Shown one piece after another: positions 4,864-7,287 of a stretch of DNA of 7,287 nucleotides. Position numbers and translations under genes: made by a program. The notes beneath the pieces were generated by a model. The model was not told the DNA's origin. It searched no databases and was given only the letters and a program-made list of their open reading frames with translations. The stretch comes from CADCTB01 sp036269435 (GTDB taxonomy: Bacteria > Actinomycetota > Acidimicrobiia > Acidimicrobiales > AC-14), in contig DATASA010000161.1 in NCBI GenBank assembly GCA_036269435.1, positions 1 through 7,287 of the forward strand, written 5' to 3'. The first letter of the stretch is position 1. Each line of letters begins with the position of its first letter.

Positions 4864-6063
4864 TCAGGCGCCGTACTTGGCCAGTCGACCGGCGACGTTC
4901 AACATGATCGGCATCAGCTCCCGAGCCGGCCGTCGACCGAGCGCGCCCAACCGGCACCAGCGCTCGCCGAACCGGTCGACGTCGTCGCGCCCCACCCGTT
5001 CGCCGCCGAGCAGGACCGGCACCGGATGCCAGGAGTGGGCCGCCATCTGGCTGGGCGTGGCGTGGTCGCCCGTCACCGCGATGACGTCTGGGCCCATGCC
5101 GACCAGCTCCGGGACGACGGCGTCGAGGGCCTCGATGGCGGCGACCTTGGCGTCGAAGTTGCCGTCCTCGCCGGCGGAGTCCGCCGGCTTGTGGTGGAAG
5201 AAGAACAGGTCGTAGGCGTCCCAGTGCTCCTTCAGGAGCACGAGCTGCTCGTCGATCGTGGCCGGCGGGCCGACGGGGTCCATGCCGACCAGGCGACCGA
5301 TTCCGCGGTACATCGGGTACACCGCGATGGCCGCGGCCCGCACGCCGTAGCGCTCCTGGACGGTGGGCAGCTGGCGGTGCGAGTCCAGGCCCCGCAGGAG
5401 CAGGGCGTTGGCCTTGGGCTCCATGGCAAGGATCGACCGGGCCTGGCGGTCCAGCTCGGCGATGACCTCGGCGGTGTGGTTGGCCGATCGGGTCTGGGCC
5501 ATGGGCGCCAACGGCGGGACACCGACGACCTGGGGGTCGGTGTCGTCGACGTGGGGGTCCAGGTCGGGCCCCCGCAGGACGACGAGGACGCGGTGTTGGG
5601 CCTCGTGGACGAACAGCACCTCCACGCCCGGGATCGAGACCTGCTCGCTGAGCAGGCGGACGACCTCGACGGCCTCCAGGTCGGCGATCCGCCCCGCTCG
5701 GCGATCGGCGACGACCCCGTCGGCGTCCAGCGTGGCCAGGTTGCCGCGAGCGGCCACGTCGCCCGGGTTCAGGTGGACGTCGAGGCCGGCGGCCGACAGC
5801 GCTCCGCGGCCGAGGTGGTAGTCGAACGGGTCGTAGCCGAACAGGGCGAGGTGGGCCGGCCCCGAGCCCGGCGTGATGCCGGGACCGACCGGGTCGAGCA
5901 GCCCGGTGGAGCCGTCGGCGGCCAGCTGGTCGAGGTTGGGGGTGTCGGCCTCCTCCAGCTCCGTGCCACGGTCGCGGTCGGCGTAGCCGGCCAGCCCGTC
6001 GAGCACGACCAGCAGGATCTTGGTCGTGGCGGGTTGGACGAGGGTCGCGAGATCGAGCGTCAT
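4864..6063 (-). CDS. apgM: 2,3-bisphosphoglycerate-independent phosphoglycerate mutase, archaeal type (aPGAM)
   Basis: 399 residues, the normal aPGAM length. It interconverts 3- and 2-phosphoglycerate in glycolysis and gluconeogenesis in the cytosol, through a phosphoserine intermediate and two divalent metals (alkaline-phosphatase superfamily). Visible: VVLDGLAGY with metal ligand Asp22; DTPNLDQLAADG; TPGSGPAHLALFGYDP with nucleophile Ser67; GRGALSAAGL and GDVAARGNLAT of the inserted phosphotransfer domain; HHKPADSAGEDGN with Asp295; TGDHATPSQMAAHSWHPVPVLL with Asp333, His334 and His346. At 299, Glu stands where many aPGAMs have His (GHDG). From memory, GEDG also occurs in bacterial members, so this may be a branch feature rather than damage. 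ATG 6063 lies ten bases after a TAGCCT box, so the leader would be only a few bases. It sits 45 bases downstream of the winged-helix regulator gene. Confidence 0.93.
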   Translation of the reverse strand: MTLDLATLVQPATTKILLVVLDGLAGYADRDRGTELEEADTPNLDQLAADGSTGLLDPVGPGITPGSGPAHLALFGYDPFDYHLGRGALSAAGLDVHLNPGDVAARGNLATLDADGVVADRRAGRIADLEAVEVVRLLSEQVSIPGVEVLFVHEAQHRVLVVLRGPDLDPHVDDTDPQVVGVPPLAPMAQTRSANHTAEVIAELDRQARSILAMEPKANALLLRGLDSHRQLPTVQERYGVRAAAIAVYPMYRGIGRLVGMDPVGPPATIDEQLVLLKEHWDAYDLFFFHHKPADSAGEDGNFDAKVAAIEALDAVVPELVGMGPDVIAVTGDHATPSQMAAHSWHPVPVLLGGERVGRDDVDRFGERWCRLGALGRRPARELMPIMLNVAGRLAKYGA

Positions 6064-6073
6064 GATGCCGTCC

Positions 6074-6079
6074 AGGCTA
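6074..6079 (-). promoter_or_regulatory. Possible -10 box before apgM
   Basis: TAGCCT on the (-) strand, ten bases before ATG 6063, in the 45-base gap after the winged-helix gene. It would give a 3-4 base leader. There is no Shine-Dalgarno site in the gap. It is weaker than the other boxes, and read-through from the upstream gene is equally possible. Confidence 0.35.
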
Positions 6080-6108
6080 GGGCCTCTTCCGGAGGGGCCG
6101 AGTCCGGC

Positions 6109-6648
6109 TCAGGCCGGCGCCGGCTCGAGGAGGTAGCCCCGGGAACGGACGGTGCGGATGGCCAGCCCGACCGGCTGCAGCCGACGGCGCAGGCGCAGGA
6201 CGTGGACGTCCAGGGCGTTGCGGCCCGGCGCGCCCGACGGCCAGCCCGCTCGGATCAGCAGCTCCCGGGACGTCACCGCACCGAGTCGCTCCAGCAGGGT
6301 TTCGGTCAAGCGGGCCTCGAGAGGCGGGAGCGCGACCCAGGCCCCGTTGACCCGCAGGACACCGAAGTCGTCGAGCATGGGGGAGGCGGGCTGGTCGTGG
6401 CCGTTCGCGTTCCCATTGCCGTTCCCGTTCGCGTGGCCGTTGTGGGCCTGGCTGCGCACGGCGAGGGCGTCCACGCGGGCGCGCACCTCGTTCTCGGTGG
6501 CCGGAATCCTGATCCAGTCCTCCAGGCAGTCCACCACGGCGGGTGGCTCCTCACCGTCGGGGACGAGTAGGAGCCGTGGCTCGTGGGCTTGGCTGATCCG
6601 GCTGCGCCGGGCGTGCTCGTCGGGCCACCTGAGCATCGTGACGTCCAT
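6109..6648 (-). CDS. OmpR/PhoB-type winged-helix regulator with degenerate N-terminus and Asn/Gly linker
   Basis: 179 residues from ATG 6648. The C-terminal part (about 92-177) is an OmpR/PhoB winged helix: LPPLEARLTETLLERLGAVTSRELLIRAGWP, then the recognition helix region RNALDVHVLRLRRRL and the wing IRTVRSRGYLL. The N-terminal 65 residues (VTMLRWPDEHARRSRI, PRLLLVPDG, VVDCLEDWIRIPATENEVRARVDAL) look like the remains of a receiver domain: the order beta strand, then D-x-IRIPA, then a helix fits its last third. There is no recognisable phosphorylatable Asp pocket. Between the two lies a low-complexity linker NGHANGNGNGNANGH (70-84). The frame extends upstream to 6762, but ATG 6648 lies eight bases after a TATGGT box and is preferred. 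The target is unknown; apgM, directly downstream, is the obvious candidate. Phosphorylation-independent control is inferred. Confidence 0.82.
   Translation of the reverse strand: MDVTMLRWPDEHARRSRISQAHEPRLLLVPDGEEPPAVVDCLEDWIRIPATENEVRARVDALAVRSQAHNGHANGNGNGNANGHDQPASPMLDDFGVLRVNGAWVALPPLEARLTETLLERLGAVTSRELLIRAGWPSGAPGRNALDVHVLRLRRRLQPVGLAIRTVRSRGYLLEPAPA
6391..6447 (-). repeat. Low-complexity Asn/Gly linker-coding repeat
   Basis: Degenerate six-base periodicity (AACGGN-type units on the coding strand, mixed with GCN and CAC codons) encodes an Asn-Gly-rich linker between the N-terminal and winged-helix domains of the regulator. Codons vary between AAC and AAT, and between GGG, GGC and GGT, so it is not a perfect tandem repeat. 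Length variation between strains would be expected. Confidence 0.6.
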
Positions 6649-6656
6649 CGGCACTG

Positions 6657-6662
6657 ACCATA
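6657..6662 (-). promoter_or_regulatory. -10 box for the winged-helix regulator gene
   Basis: TATGGT on the (-) strand, eight bases before ATG 6648, again consistent with a leaderless or nearly leaderless transcript. No good -35 is seen at 17-18 bases. It supports the start at 6648 over longer upstream readings. Confidence 0.45.
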
Positions 6663-6746
6663 GAGAGCAAAGGTTGCGGCCATGTTTCGCCCCGGTGAAC
6701 TGGAGGTCGCATCTCCCGACGCCACCCTCGCTGCGCCCGCGGCGGG

Positions 6747-6752
6747 TAAGGT
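6747..6752 (+). promoter_or_regulatory. -10 box for tRNA-Gly
   Basis: TAAGGT, ten bases before the mature 5' end of the tRNA, which would give a precursor leader of about three to four bases. A -35 hexamer is not obvious. Confidence 0.4.
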
Positions 6753-6762
6753 GGAACCCCAC

Positions 6763-6833
6763 GCGGGCGTAGTTCAGCGGCAGAACATCAGCTTCCCAAG
6801 CTGAGAACGCGAGTTCGATTCTCGTCGCCCGCT
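6763..6833 (+). tRNA. tRNA-Gly, anticodon CCC
   Basis: Complete 71-base cloverleaf. Acceptor stem GCGGGCG with CGCCCGC (7 bp), D-stem GTTC/GAAC, anticodon stem TCAGC/GCTGA around loop TTCCCAA with anticodon CCC at 6795-6797, and T-arm GCGAG-TTCGATT-CTCGT with one G-U pair. The discriminator base is T (6833), as in bacterial tRNA-Gly. CCA is not encoded. It reads GGG codons. Its 3' end abuts a recombinase remnant, so it has probably served as a phage or island attachment site. Confidence 0.97.
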
Positions 6834-7100
6834 CTCACGAAAGTCCTGGTCAGGGGCTTGCGGCCGCCGCGCCGGGTTCCGCCGAAGGGCCGGCGTGACC
6901 CTGACGTGACCGAACGGAGCGCCCTCTTTGGTCACCGCCGATCGCCCTCGGGCTTCAGCGGCAGGGAGTTCCACCTCAGCGGGGGCACTTCGCGCCGAGC
7001 GGATCATGGCGCCCGTCGCTTCGGCGACGGTCGTCTCCCGCTCGCGGGTCGCGTGCCGGTACCGGAGTGCGGCCTGCGGCGAGACGTGCCCAACCCGTCG
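6774..7100 (-). pseudogene. Remnant of a tyrosine recombinase (phage-type integrase) C-terminus
   Basis: The stretch 7100 to 7002 on the (-) strand reads RRVGHVSPQAALRYRHATRERE and on to VAEATGAMI. It matches the end of actinobacterial phage integrases: the (L/M)GH-(S)SP-x-AAL-x-YxHAT box with the conserved His and the catalytic Tyr. Nothing recognisable as the earlier catalytic Arg boxes or the N-terminal DNA-binding domains lies upstream; within about 100 bases the start of another gene is reached. The open frame runs downstream through a low-complexity Ala/Arg/Pro tail and into the tRNA-Gly, ending at 6774. The original stop is uncertain, and the last 20 residues are only the reverse reading of the tRNA. 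The gene therefore cannot be active. It marks an old integration at this tRNA. Confidence 0.7.
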
Positions 7101-7102
7101 AT

Positions 7103-7183
7103 ATGTGTGCGCTCGCACGAGAGGTGGCCCATCACCTGCGCCGGCTGAGGGATGAGTTCCGAGCGCTACACCAGTCAGTCTGA
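7103..7183 (+). CDS. Short ORF of doubtful status between recombinase remnant and hydrolase gene
   Basis: 26 codons, MCALAREVAHHLRRLRDEFRALHQSV, with a helical, heptad-like look (L, V, L, L, F spacing) as in coiled-coil or antitoxin tails. No Shine-Dalgarno site, and no TANNNT box at leaderless spacing, precedes the ATG. It may be the tail of a decayed gene brought in with the mobile element, or chance in GC-rich DNA. The rest of 7101-7208 shows nothing else recognisable. Confidence 0.15.
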   Translation: MCALAREVAHHLRRLRDEFRALHQSV

Positions 7184-7196
7184 ACAGGAGTTGCAC

Positions 7197-7204
7197 GAAG
7201 GAGG
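7197..7204 (+). promoter_or_regulatory. Strong Shine-Dalgarno site
   Basis: GAAGGAGG, four bases before ATG 7209. It is the only strong ribosome-binding site in the window and fixes the start of the last gene. Its strength contrasts with the leaderless-looking native genes. Confidence 0.8.
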
Positions 7205-7208
7205 ACAC

Positions 7209-7287
7209 ATGGCCACGACGACCACCCACACCCTCGAGGTCCCCGGCGCCACACTGGCGTACGACGTCCATCAGCGGGACACCCTGG
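7209..7287 (+). CDS. Probable alpha/beta-fold hydrolase, N-terminal fragment; 3' end outside window
   Basis: The first 26 codons of a gene that runs off the window. MATTTTHTLEVPGATLAYDVHQRDTL matches the first beta-strands of alpha/beta hydrolases, which typically read VPGxxLxYxVxG before the HG oxyanion-hole strand. The HG motif, nucleophile and His lie outside the window, so the family call rests on this short stretch only. It is preceded by a strong Shine-Dalgarno site. It lies just beyond the integrase remnant next to the tRNA-Gly, so it could be ancestral flank or part of an inserted segment. Confidence 0.6.
   Translation, partial: MATTTTHTLEVPGATLAYDVHQRDTL

Noticed and set aside
4675..6570. 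631-codon open frame on the (+) strand across tetR, apgM and the winged-helix gene
   Set aside because: It is antisense to three genes with clear motifs. Its Gly/Val/Arg/Asp-rich sequence has no recognisable domain.
6649..6762. Extended start of the winged-helix regulator at 6762
   Set aside because: It would run to the edge of the tRNA gene and over the tRNA promoter. ATG 6648 has a -10 box at leaderless spacing.
6774..7271. A complete 165-residue (-) protein spanning the tRNA
   Set aside because: Only residues encoded at 7002-7100 resemble a recombinase. The ends are reverse readings of the tRNA and of the hydrolase start.
1..7287. CRISPR arrays, insertion sequences, riboswitches
   Set aside because: No spaced direct repeats, transposase frames with terminal repeats, or recognisable aptamer cores were seen on either strand.

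Overview
High-GC (about 70%), densely packed DNA from an actinobacterium (Actinomycetota). Evidence for this is a GroEL with a Gly/Met tail, an actinobacterial-type coproheme decarboxylase, a homologue of the mycothiol-dependent Rv2466c family, and repeated TANNNT -10 boxes placed 6-8 bases before start codons (leaderless transcripts). An Acidimicrobiia-like lineage is a guess. The window shows no marker that fixes the class.

Layout. Bases 1-945 (+) are the 3' part of groEL, followed by a perfect 12-bp GC hairpin. Next is a two-gene (+) unit: a small lipoprotein (1033-1467) overlapping hemQ/chdC (1464-2153). Tail-to-tail with hemQ, and sharing one CTAG as both stop codons, is a (-) gene of the Rv2466c/DsbA thioredoxin-fold family (2150-2755). 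Divergent from it is larE (2814-3596, +). Then come three (-) genes in two units: a tetR regulator and cupin gene coupled by ATGA (4801 to 3612), and an archaeal-type phosphoglycerate mutase (6063-4864). Upstream of the mutase is a winged-helix regulator with an Asn/Gly linker (6648-6109, -). A tRNA-Gly(CCC) lies at 6763-6833 (+). It is followed by a decayed tyrosine-recombinase C-terminus on the (-) strand and the start of a probable alpha/beta hydrolase (+) with a strong Shine-Dalgarno site.

Main discovery. The Rv2466c-like gene is a predicted selenoprotein. A naive gene call starts at an internal ATG (2707) and loses the active site. Reading upstream through an in-frame TGA (2720-2722) restores the missing N-terminus as DFFFDPG-[UGA]-PWTWMTSRW. 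The UGA falls exactly where the family has the first Cys of its CPWC active site. A compact hairpin downstream, with a loop starting GU 22 nt after the UGA, fits a bacterial SECIS. A -10 box six bases before a TTG gives a leaderless start for the full 201-residue protein.

This gene and larE share a very short divergent promoter region. The larE transcript appears to begin with a leaderless nine-codon ORF whose stop overlaps the larE start. No Sec machinery (selA/B/C/D) is in the window, so the selenoprotein call depends on finding those genes elsewhere in the genome.
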